64,000 nucleotides of DNA from Plasmodiophora brassicae (Eukaryota > Endomyxa > Phytomyxea > Plasmodiophorida > Plasmodiophoridae), in the NCBI GenBank assembly GCA_039704465.1, contig JASFAU010000014.1, forward strand, positions 558,001-622,000, in the 5' to 3' direction. Both the position numbers and the translations under genes were made by a program. Position 1 is the first letter of the stretch, and each line of letters starts with the position of its first letter. This document shows positions 41,504 through 51,749 of this stretch, piece by piece. Under the pieces are notes generated by a model. The model saw nothing but the letters and a program-made list of their open reading frames with translations. It was not told the DNA's origin and did no database searches.

Positions 41504-43803
41504 ATGCCGGTCGCTGCTCCCTTGTTGGCAGTACTGGTCTGTCTGCTGGTTACATCAGCGCGCTCGTCCGATTCCGCGACCGGATGCGCTGAGGTCGCGC
41601 AATGGTCGTTCGACGAGATCAGCGTGTATCTGAACGCCCTTCCCGATAGCGACGCTCAATCGTGCTTCGAGGCCGCCCTGCTGAGCTCCATTGATGCAGG
41701 CAGGCAGGACGCCGTCAAGTTCATCATAAGCACCTATGGAATCCATATGGACCGCGGGATCGCCACGCGCATCGCTTGGTACGCGTATGTCCTTTCGTGT
41801 CGCGATGACACATCCAATGCCGCTCGGATCATGCGCAACGATCTCCTGCCCATCATTCAGGCCACATACCAGCTTAGCGAAAACGAGATTGTGTTTCGAT
41901 TCGCTATACGTTACGACGCCTGCCCGCTTCCAGACATGAGCCGGTCGACCATTCGCAATTGTGTCCCGGACCTCACGACCCCGTTCACCAATCTCGTCCT
42001 AAATCCGCATAGGCCTGCAGATCCGCCCAGCCAGCGGCCGCCTCACGCTCCTGCTCTCGACGGCGATCGCCAACAAAGACGGATGTCTGTTCCCAGAAGG
42101 TCGGTCACCTATCGACTTGAAGGGCGGCGCTGGATCAGGCGACCTGGGAGCGACTCGGAGGAGCCCTCATCGACCGGCAATGATATCCGGCCACCGGGCA
42201 TTGAGCCTGCAGATGAGCGCCACCCATTAGGTCTTCGGACGCCAGGCCAGACGGGCGCGCCCATCTGGACCGATCTGCCTTCACCTCCATCACCGCCGCA
42301 GTTGCTCCCTGTGGAAGGGATCCCTCAACGTCGTCGCCGTCCTCGTGGTGACCAGGATTCGTCCCAGCTGCAAGATCGTAACACGCGTCGTCGTACCCAG
42401 AGGCCGCCCCTGCCACCCGTTGGTACGATCAATCGGAATGTCGAGCGTCCCCCGTCGACGTCGACTGCGCCCCGCCCTGTACTTCGACGTTCCAACGCCG
42501 CCCTGGGCGTCACAGCCACGTTGCGGGAACAGGAACGTCACCTGGACGGGCAGGCGCCATCGACGGCGCCTATTCCGGACTGGAAATATCGCCTGAGGGA
42601 TGGGACACAACAGGAACAAGCCCAGATGTTCCTGGACAGGGTATCTGATTTGATCGACGACGGCGACGAACGGGTTCGTGGCCGTCTGTTCGTCATGAGC
42701 GAATCATCGCATGCGATTGATGAAGGTGGCCTGTCGGCGTCACTGATCCAGTTCGCGTCGGCCGAGGTGGTGTCCCGCTTAAGTAGGGCCGGCCAGGTTC
42801 TGTACAGCCAGTTCATGGACCGGGCGTTCATTCCATGGTCACCCACGATGGGCACTGAAGATGAATGCAGGGACCTGATATTGCTAGGGGCCCTCATTGG
42901 CATCATCGATAACCACAGGCGACTGGGACCGAAGAGGGTCATGTCGCTGCCGATCCCACTACCTGCCGTTGCATTCCGCGCGTTACTCACAGACGATGCT
43001 CTCGGCCTCCCCACGGTCACAGACGATGACGCCGGGGAAACCGCCCTGGCTGCCGTCTACAGGCAGTATTGTGGAGATCGCAGCCCTGCCCAGTGCAAAC
43101 GCGACAGGCAGATCGATGTTGACGACATGTTCCCGCATGTCCTCGGCGTCGACTACAACGGTACGGCAGACGGGTACATTCGTGGGCTGGTACGTCGTCG
43201 CACTTGCATGCGTGATCAGTTATCGAACTGACGGAGACGTGTTGCACAGGTCGCCGTGCTTCTGAATTCGCCTGCGTTTTATGCAATGCGTTATGGGTAC
43301 CTGGCGACGGTGCGTCCGCCCCGAAGACCCCCGAACTCGTTCGAGGCGATGCATATGGCTGTTATCGGCGATACGGTTGTGACGATGGCGAAGCTGGGGC
43401 CGAAAGTCAAATTTCTTGTAGACGAGGATCTATGTCGTCGTGGTGTTGAAACGGCTATCAACAACGTCCGCTGGGTGCTGGCGATCTTGTCGGACGTCGA
43501 GCGCGCCGACTTCGTCGAGGCGGCGACGGGTGCCCGGTGCCTGCCGTTGACCACCGATCAACACTCCATGATCCAGGTCAGCTCCACAGGCATGCGAACT
43601 GATTCTGTAGACTGCGCTCTGAACGTAATCTGCAGATTGTCATGCATCCGTACGATCACATGACGTTTCACACGTGCTTCCGCACCGTGGACGTACCGTT
43701 CGCCCTGGCCAAAAACAAAGACGATCTGCTTGTCCACCTTCGAGACGCGGTCAACGAGTTCGTTGGCCAGGGGATCACGTCCACCAGTCACAACGCTATA
43801 TGA
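41504..43803 (+). CDS. Secreted HECT-type E3 ubiquitin ligase, paralogue 2
   Basis: Exons 41504-43189, 43250-43576 and 43636-43803 give 726 aa. The signal peptide is MPVAAPLLAVLVCLLVTSARS. The N-domain has CAEVAQWSFDEISVYLNALP and AGRQDAVKFI. The linker is Arg/Pro-rich (QRRRRPRGDQDSSQLQD). HECT blocks are RGRLFVMSESSHAIDEGGLS, LILLGALIGIIDNHRRLG, VLAILSDVERADFVEAATGA and TFHTCFRTVDVPFALA; the catalytic Cys is at 43675-43677. An in-frame ATG at 41339 would add 55 residues rich in Cys before the signal peptide. I prefer 41504 because it places the signal peptide at the N-terminus, as in the other copies. Confidence 0.8.
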
Positions 43804-44024
43804 AGTGTAACCGGCATCCATCCACATCCCGCTCCTTCAGTGCGCGCATCATTCACATCTTCGTACTGCAGCCGTGGGCGCGCAGCGCACAGGTGCGCAG
43901 TGCGAGGGGTGGCAGTTTCTGCGTCGCTGGGACGAGTCCACCACCTGCGGTTCGGGGCTGTGGCCACCTGTCGTTGCCTGTGTGCGCGCCCTGCTGTCAC
44001 GAAACCGTGTTACGCGTGGAGACC

Positions 44025-46178
44025 ATGGCCGCTGCTGTTCCGTTGATACTGGTGCTGGGTTACCTGCTGACCGCTTCACTGCATGCCATCGACGCCCGGG
44101 GCACATGCTCAGACGTGTCGACGTGGACGGTGGACGAGATCGACGGATACCTGACCGCTCTCCCTGCCAACGCCGTCGCGAAATGTTTCGCAATAGCGTT
44201 GCTGGGTTCCATTGTTGTGGGCAGGCGGGACGCCGTCCAATGCATCACGCGACACCATCGCTTCGGGGCGAGCCGTGTTGTTTTAACTCGTATCGCTTGG
44301 TACGCCTACGTCCTTGTCCGTCGTAACGGTTCGCAAGATACCTGGCGGATCCTACATCAAGACCTCTTACCCGCTCTTCAAATGGTGTGCCCACTCTCCC
44401 AACCCCAGATTCTCGCTCGGTTTGTTCGGCACTACAATGATAATCCTCTGCCGGACTCAGCCCTGTCCATTGTCCTTGACCGGGCACCTGACCTGCAGGC
44501 GGACGCCCAGCAATGCAGCCCGAATCCCAGTACCTCCTGCCAGCTCGTGAGGCAAAGTTGCATCAGGCTGCCGCCGAATGATGCGACACCTGAAGATGGG
44601 TCTCGTGCTCAGACCCAGACCGTGGCTTCGGCACCCTGTACGTCCAGATCGCAACAAGCCGCGTTGCATCCGACCGCAGCCATCTCCCAGCGTCGTCGTG
44701 CTCGCGGGAACAGTGATGAGGAAGAACAACGACCTGCGAGGCGACCATGCACCCGTAGACCACCTCTGCAGCCTTTATTCGGGGTGCCACCGGCACCAAT
44801 GAATACGGCGAGTAACCCGAACGCTGTCCGCCCTCCAAGGGTGCCTCCACCGGCACATACGGCCCATGTCGCAATTCGGCGAGTCGTCCGCGTGGGCGCC
44901 GCTGCCGCTACAGCAGAGCGGGAACGAAGCTGGGGCACTCAACAGGTGACCTACATTCGTCCGTGGACGTACCTGATTAAGGACGGGACGCAGCAAGAAC
45001 AGGGACAGGAGTTCCTGGCCAGCGTTGCCGCCATGATCGACGCTGGCAACGATCGCGTCCGCGGTCGACTGTTCGTCAAAAGTGAATCGTCGCGGGCAAT
45101 CGACGAAAGCGGCCTATCGGCGGCACTGATTCAATTCGCGGCAGCCGTACTAGCGGGTCGGCTTGGTAGGGCCGGCCAGCTTCTCTACAGCGAGTCCAAC
45201 GACCGTGCGTTCGTCCCGCGGTCGCCTACAAGCGAGAGTGACGACGAACGCAGGGATCTGATGCTTCTGGGTGCTCTCATTGGCATCGTTGACAACCATC
45301 GCCGAATGGGGCCCAAGTGTATCATGGCGTTGCCGATGCCATTACCCAGCGTTGCATTCCGTGCGTTGCTCACCGCCGACCCCATTACGGTCACTGGCAA
45401 CGAGGCCAGTGAAACGGCCCTCGCCTCCATTTACGAGCAGTACTGTGGGGACCAAAATCCTATTCAGTGCAACCGCGACAGGCAATTCGACGTTGACGAT
45501 TTGTTCCTACCCGTACCCGGTGTCGACTACAACAGCACGAACGAATACCTTCGCGGACTGGTTCGTTTCATTGGGTGTGCACAACCGACAACTGATCGCA
45601 GGTTTGCAGGTCGGCTTGCTTCTGGCGTCGCCTGCTTTCGAGATGGTTCGTCGCGGGTACCTGGAGACGGCACGTCGACCTTTAAGGGATCGTACGTCGT
45701 ACCAGGCGATGCGGGTTGCCGTTATTGCAGATCCGCATGTGACGCCGGCGAAGTTCGCCCGCACGATGAGGATTCACCTTCAGAATATGGCCGGTATAAG
45801 ATCCTGGGAGCGGCACGTAATAGACGTCGCTACAAACATTGCTCAAGTAATTCGGAGCATGACGGGCGACGAGCTCGCCGATCTCGTCGAAGCTGCTACA
45901 GGTACCAGGTGCTTGCCGTTGACGATGGACACCGACTCCATGATCACGGTTGGTTTTTTACAAGTCTTCTGGGCAACTTCTGTGTCCTGAATTGGGAGTG
46001 GTCGCCGTAGGTATCTGTGCTGCCCTGTGATGGGATTGCGTTCCACACGTGCTTTCGTATCGTGAAAATACCAATCGCCCTGACCCGTAGTGCTGCCTGT
46101 CTCCGGTCGCACCTTCTGGGCGCCGTCAAGGACTTTATCGGCGGAGGAATCACGTCCAGAAGCCACAACGCTGCCTGA
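44025..46178 (+). CDS. Secreted HECT-type E3 ubiquitin ligase, paralogue 3
   Basis: Exons 44025-45560, 45610-45948 and 46011-46178 give 680 aa. The signal peptide is MAAAVPLILVLGYLLTASLHA. The N-domain is CSDVSTWTVDEIDGYLTALP ... GRRDAVQCITRHHRF ... ILARFVRHYNDNPLP. HECT blocks are RGRLFVKSESSRAIDESGLS, LMLLGALIGIVDNHRRMG, VIRSMTGDELADLVEAATGT and AFHTCFRIVKIPIAL; the catalytic Cys is at 46050-46052. This copy's exon 2 is 339 nt, against 324-330 in the others. Introns 1 and 2 (49 and 62 nt) sit at the same codons as in the sister copies. The first intron contains no stop in frame, so exon reading continues through it by chance. Confidence 0.8.
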
Positions 46179-46682
46179 TATGGCGCCTATAAAGTGATTC
46201 CAACATTGCGACGTGACTGTCTGAGACCAAATGCAGGTCGGCAACCTTCGAGCCACGTACACGGTCGTACTGCGATTCAGCAGGTGCGAATTGGCGCACA
46301 AAAGGCGCCGGCCGTCGGTACGTTTCCGGGAGGCGCACAGCATCCTGCTGCGTCGTTGCAGCGAAACCGTTGTTGACACATGGATGCTATTAATTTTGTT
46401 GTGTTCGTCAAACACCGGTACTCAACGCAAATTAGGGTCCCGCTGTCCAGCTCCGGCCGACCCGCGGCATTGGTCAAGTTGCGCAAAACCAGACTGCGTG
46501 GCTACAGCAGGGCTGGAATGGGAGCACCAAGTGAGCCCGCTGTGCGGGGTCGATTGCAGAAACTTGCGGAAGACCCCCTCCCCGCTGTTGTCGTTCTGAT
46601 CACGTGCGCGTGGTACCCGTGCGGGAAGACCGTGTTCGTTGCTGCTCAGTCGACGTTCATCACGTGCGCGTGCTACCCGCGC
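46179..46682. promoter_or_regulatory. Upstream region of HECT paralogue 4
   Basis: A 504-bp gap between copies 3 and 4. It holds the TTGCGCAAAACCAGA motif (46479-46493) shared with copies 1 and 2, and the first unit of a 60-bp tandem duplication that ends at the signal peptide. Confidence 0.45.
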
Positions 46683-46718
46683 ATGAAGACCATGCTCGCT
46701 GCTGCTCAGTCGACGTTG
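46600..46718 (+). repeat. 60-bp in-frame tandem duplication at the start of HECT paralogue 4
   Basis: Unit A (46600-46658) and unit B (46660-46718) both read TCACGTGCGCGTG...TACCC...GAAGACC...GCTGCTGCTCAGTCGACGTT, with a period of 60 nt. Only unit B carries the ATGs used for the signal peptide. Confidence 0.85.
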
Positions 46719-48849
46719 GTGCTTGCCTATCTGCTCGCCGCTTCACTGAGCCCCACGGACGCAGCGCGGTGCTCAGAGGTATCGATATGGACGGTGGAAG
46801 AAATCGACAGGTACCTGACCTCACTTCCCGTCAACGATGTCAAGGAATGCGCCGAGATCGCGTTGCTGAGTTCCATCGTTGCAAGCAGGCAGGACAGCAT
46901 CCAATGCATCGTTCGTCACCGTCGGTTCGTTACGGACAGCTCCGTAGTCGTTCGTGTAGCATGGTACGCCTACGTCATTGCTCGTCGCAACAGTTCACCG
47001 GTCAATCTCGACTGGAAAATCCTGCAACACGACCTCCTGCCCCTCGTTAAGACGGCTTATCGTCTCGACGAATCTGAGATTCTTCTCCGCTTCGCCCGGC
47101 ACTACGAAGCTAATCCTCTGACAAGCATAACTCGGTCTACGGTTCTTAACCTGGCCCCGGATTTGTCGGGTGGCCATCCCGTCGAGCAACACAGGTCCTA
47201 CCCTATTGCCTACGACTGGTCGTTCAACCTCGGCAATTTTCTCGGCGCACATCCACAACAGCAGCCAGGCTTGGTGCCGCCGAACGAGCCCCCAGCTCTC
47301 CATCCAATACTAGGAGAGCCTAGCGCGTCCAGACCGCAAACCCGGTCGCAAGGGGCCACAATGCCGTCTGCCCAGCGCCGTCGTCATCGTCGTACGCGCA
47401 GCGATGATCAGGATCCATCCATGTCGCAAGGTCGTAACACGCGGCCCCGTACCCGTTCGCCTATGCAACGGGTGTTTATACCGCCTCCGAATACGAACAA
47501 CCGAAACGTCGAGCGCTCCTCACGGGTACCACCACATCCATCCGCTGATCAATCCAGCACCGTCGGTTCCGTCACGACGTCGCGGGAACAGGGGCGCCGA
47601 GTACTGCAGAGCGTTCACGTGTCGCAGGCATCGCCCGTCAGCAGCTGGAGGTACCTTGTCTTGGACGGGACGCAGCAAGAGCAGGGCCAGGCGTTTCTGG
47701 ATACGCTCTTTGCCATGATCGATGAAGGCGACGACCGGGTGCGAGGTCGACTGTTCGTTAAGAGTGAGTCGTCGCCGGCGATTGATGAGAACGGCCTGTC
47801 GGCGTCATTGATTCATTTCGCGGCGACCGAGTTGGTGACCCGCCTCGGCAAGCGCGACCAGATCCTCTACAGCCAGTCAATGGAGAAGGCGTTCGTCCCG
47901 AGATCACCCACGGCCGACACACATGAAGAATGCAGGGACCTGTTGCTGCTGGGCGCCCTCATCGGCATCATTGACAACTATAGGGGAATGGGTCCGAATC
48001 GAATCGTTTCGCTGCCTGTTCCTTTACCTGTCGTTGCATTCCGCGCGCTACTCACTCATGGGCCCGTCGCGATCACAGATGAAGATGCCAGGGAAACGGC
48101 TCTCGCTGCCATCTACAAGCAGTACTGTGGGGATCTTAGCCCTGCCCAATGCAAAGCCGACAGGCAATTGGACGTTGACCAGGTGTTCCCTCACGTACCC
48201 GGCGCCGACTACGACAGTGCTGACTCCTACCTGCGTGAACTGGTAATCACATTGACGCTTGCAGAACGCGACGTATTGATAGTGTGTGTCGTACAGACTG
48301 GTCTGCTTTTAAACTCTCCTGCATTCAGGATGGTCTCTCAAGGGTACCTCGCGACGGCACGTGAACCGCTAAGGAAACCAGAGACGTACCCGACCATGCA
48401 TGAGACCGTTATCGCCGATTCGGTTGTGACGATGGCCAAACTGGTCGGTAAGCTCAAGATGGTCACGAGTCGATGCTATCTGCAGCATGCCATCAACTCC
48501 TGCTGGAAAGTTCTTCGCGTTCTTGCGAGCATGTCGGACGACGGGCGCGCCGACTTTGTCGAAGCTGCGACGGGTACCAGGTCCCTGCCATTGACCCGAG
48601 ACATCCACTCCATTATCAAGGTCTGCTCTCACAGACATGACGTCGGGTGCATGCTCTGATGTGAACATGGGGCTCCCGTAGGTCAAATTGGCGCACTGTA
48701 ATGGAATAACATTCCGTACGTGCTCTCGTACTGTGGAAGTACCGTTCGCCCTAGCGTGCGACATGCCCGCTCTGCACATGCAACTTCAAGACTCCATCAA
48801 GGAATTCGTCGGGCGTGGCATCACGTCCAGTAGCCACAACATTCCCTGA
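46683..48849 (+). CDS. Secreted HECT-type E3 ubiquitin ligase, paralogue 4
   Basis: Exons 46683-48242, 48297-48620 and 48682-48849 give 683 aa. The signal peptide is MKTMLAAAQSTLVLAYLLAA. The N-domain is CSEVSIWTVEEIDRYLTSLP ... ASRQDSIQCIVRHRRF ... ILLRFARHYEANPLT. HECT blocks are RGRLFVKSESSPAIDENGLS, LLLLGALIGIIDNYRGMG, VLASMSDDGRADFVEAATGT and TFRTCSRTVEVPFALA; the catalytic Cys is at 48721-48723. Here the residue two before the catalytic Cys is Arg where the other four copies have His. Exon 2 is the shortest of the five (324 nt). The alternative start at 46692 (MLAAAQ) would also give a signal peptide. Confidence 0.8.
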
Positions 48850-49442
48850 TCGTACCCTGGAAACACCATAAAGGGATAACAATTGGTCGCCCATAGCAAG
48901 AGCGTACATAGTCCTAAGGATCTGTATTGTTGGTCACATCCGTCAACCCGACTGGCCGATTCGACCGTCGTCCCAACCACCGCGTTCAACGAACGTGACA
49001 CGGTGTGGATCCCACCCGCGCCGACGATCGCGGCAGTGCCGGCCCGTTGCGGAGCCGACGTCCAGACTATCGCGGTCTGCACTCAACGCGAATGCGTCTT
49101 CATTTCGCAGACCTGCTAGCTGCGGGCTGGGTGGGGTTCTCTTCTCGGAGGCCCGTGGCCCTGCCCGAAATGGAGTCGCGTCGGCCGGACGCCGCGGCGC
49201 GCTCTTCTTCGCAGCGTCCGCGTGTGACTTCGCGGACACCGCGAATCGCGATCCCGTGGCAGGGAACGGCGCTGAGCTGCGCAGAATCAAGTCCGCCACT
49301 TGTTGCCCGCTACGCCTTCACCGCTGGCGTTAGAACGTCCACCTGCTGCTGCGCTGCGCCAAACTCCGAGCCCAGCTGTGGTGTGAGGCCCCGCAACCGT
49401 TGCGCTGTGAGGTTTGTGTGTGTGTGCCTTCGGATGACGGCC
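48850..49442. promoter_or_regulatory. Upstream region of HECT paralogue 5
   Basis: A 593-bp gap. The frame of copy 5 stays open upstream to about 49005 without clear protein character. A TG-repeat (about 49414-49428) lies just before the start codon. No other feature is seen. Confidence 0.35.
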
Positions 49443-51650
49443 ATGCGCGTTGCTGCTCCGTTGGTGCTGGTTCTACTGCTGCCCCCTGCGCTGCATGCCG
49501 TGTTCGACCCGGCGGGATGCGCTGAGGTCGCATTCCGGTCGGTGGACGGTATCGATCGGTACCTGGCCGCAGTTCCCGTCAACGACCATCGGAAATGCGT
49601 CGAGGTCGTGTTGCTTACCTGTATCGTTGCAAGCAGGCCGGACGCCGTCCGGTTCCTGTTGGATCGTCGTCGTTCTGAGATCGGCGGTGACGTCGCCATT
49701 CGTGCCGCCTGGTACGCCTACCTCTTTGCCCGTTTCGATACTTCTCCCAACGACTTTCAAGCCATATTGCATGAACTCATGACCATCATCCAAACGACCC
49801 ATTCGCTTCCCGAATCCGAAATCCTTCGCCGCTTCGATCAGCATTACAATGGGTGGAATCCGCAGGGCATACCCTCGTCCAGAGGCGTTGGCAGTCGAGC
49901 CCCGGGTGTCCCAAATGTTGATCCATCAAGTCCATACACCACGATCCACCAACACTTTGGGGAGGCTCCCGACCTCGGCACCGTCCTTGATGCACATCAA
50001 CAAGAGCAGCGATTGTGGTCACCGACGACCGCGGCTGTCGACCGGGCACCTGGCGGTTTGTTCGCCGCTCGGTCCAATGTGCCGATTCTTCAGCTGGTCC
50101 TCGCTGCGTTGGGGCCCGCTTTGAACCACCGTCCGCCTAATCCACCGATGGCCGGTCCAGACGTCAGCGGATCCGAACCGCCACCACAGCTGCCTGCGAT
50201 CGATGAAACGTCCCAAAGTCTGCGAGGTCGCTGTCGTGAACGCAACTATGGCCAGGAGCTGTCTCAGTTGCCTGATCGAGTCAGGCCAACGAGTACGCAT
50301 AGGTCCTTGCCATCGGTATCGGCGCCGTCATCACCGACCGATAGGCGTCACTCAAGGCCGCCTTTGATACTCTACGATTGTCTTGCGACCGAGTCCGCCC
50401 AGCGACATGAGCCGTTGTTGTCGACCTCTGTTGTCGACTGGAAGTACCCGATACAGGACGGGACGCAGATGGAACAGGGCCGGGACTTCCTGGCAAAGGT
50501 CGCTGCCATGATCGACGAGGACGGCGACCTCGTTCGAGGCCGACTGTTCGTCAAGAGCAACTCATCGCCGGCGATCGACGACAGCGGGCTATCCGTGTCG
50601 TTGATTGATTTCGCAGCCGCCGAGCTGGTGGTCCGACTCGGCAGAGCGGGCCAGCTTCTGTACAGCCAATCCATGGACCGGGCGTTCGCGCCACGGTCGC
50701 CCACGATTGAAACGGATGGGGAACGCAGAGACCTGAGGCTCCTGGGGGCCCTGATCGGCATCGTCGATAACCACAGGCGACTGGACCCCAAGTGGGTCAT
50801 GTCGCTGCCCATCCCGCTGCCGGTCGTTGCATTCCGCACGTTGCTCACCGACGGCCCCGTCTCGATCGCGGTTAGGGAGGCCAATGAGACCGCCCTCGCC
50901 GCCATCTACAGGCAGTTCTGTGGGGATCGAGACCCTGTTCAATGCAAACGGGTTCAGCAGGTCGACGTTGACGAGTTGTTCCCGCATGTGGCCAACGTCG
51001 ACGGCAATATCAGTGCCGACGAGTACCTTCGTGGACTGGTACGTTTCCCTCGCTGCTTGGGCAGCGTGCCACACTGACCTGCCGCTCTTCAGGTCGGTCT
51101 ACTTTTGAACTCGCCGGCCTTTGCCGCCATTCGTAGCGGGTACCATGCAACCGCACGAGCACCGCTCAGAGCCGCCATGGCGTATCGGCTGATGCATAAG
51201 GCCGTTGTGGGCGATACCATTGTGACCATGGCGAAGCTGGACGAGAAGCTGGAGGTCGTTCTGCATGCGGAGCGATCCCGAGCAGACGACGTCCACCGCG
51301 CCGCTAGGAACGTTCGTCGCGTGCTTGCGGCCATGTCGGACGACGAGCGCGCCGACTTCGTCGAGGCGGCGACCGGGACCAGGTGCCTGCCGTTGACCAC
51401 TGACCAGCATTCCATGATCAAGGTTGGCGCTCTTCATGTGTACCCTCTCTTGTTCTTCCCATGACCGTGGGCATTGCTGTAGATCATTCTGTGTCACGTC
51501 GATGGCGTTGCGTTCCACACGTGCTCCCGTACCGTGGATATACCCGTCAACCTGGCCACCAACATCAACAGTCTCCGATCGTTCCTTCGACATTCGGTCA
51601 AATCGTTTGTTGGCCGGGGAATCTCGTCCAGCAGCCACAACGCTGTCTGA
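49443..51650 (+). CDS. Secreted HECT-type E3 ubiquitin ligase, paralogue 5
   Basis: Exons 49443-51038, 51093-51422 and 51483-51650 give 697 aa. The signal peptide is MRVAAPLVLVLLLPPALHAV; an ATG at 49434 would add three residues. The N-domain is CAEVAFRSVDGIDRYLAAVP ... ASRPDAVRFLLDRRRSE ... ILRRFDQHYNGWNPQ. HECT blocks are RGRLFVKSNSSPAIDDSGLS, LRLLGALIGIVDNHRRLD, VLAAMSDDERADFVEAATGT and AFHTCSRTVDIPVNLA; the catalytic Cys is at 51522-51524. The N-domain start AFRSVDGID has lost the Trp found in the other copies. It is the last copy of the array; the next gene (RBM34-like) is convergent and 100 bp away. Confidence 0.8.
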
Positions 51651-51749
51651 CTGGTCCCAAGCTGTCCCATGACCCAGATTGAGAGGAGCACGGCGGCGGC
51701 ACCTGGTAGGCTGAGGCGCGTGCGACAGTATAGAATGTTTGTATTCAGG

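Noticed and set aside
38853..51650. Array as a CRISPR or satellite repeat
   Set aside because: The units are 2.2-2.4 kb diverged genes with introns, not short direct repeats with spacers.
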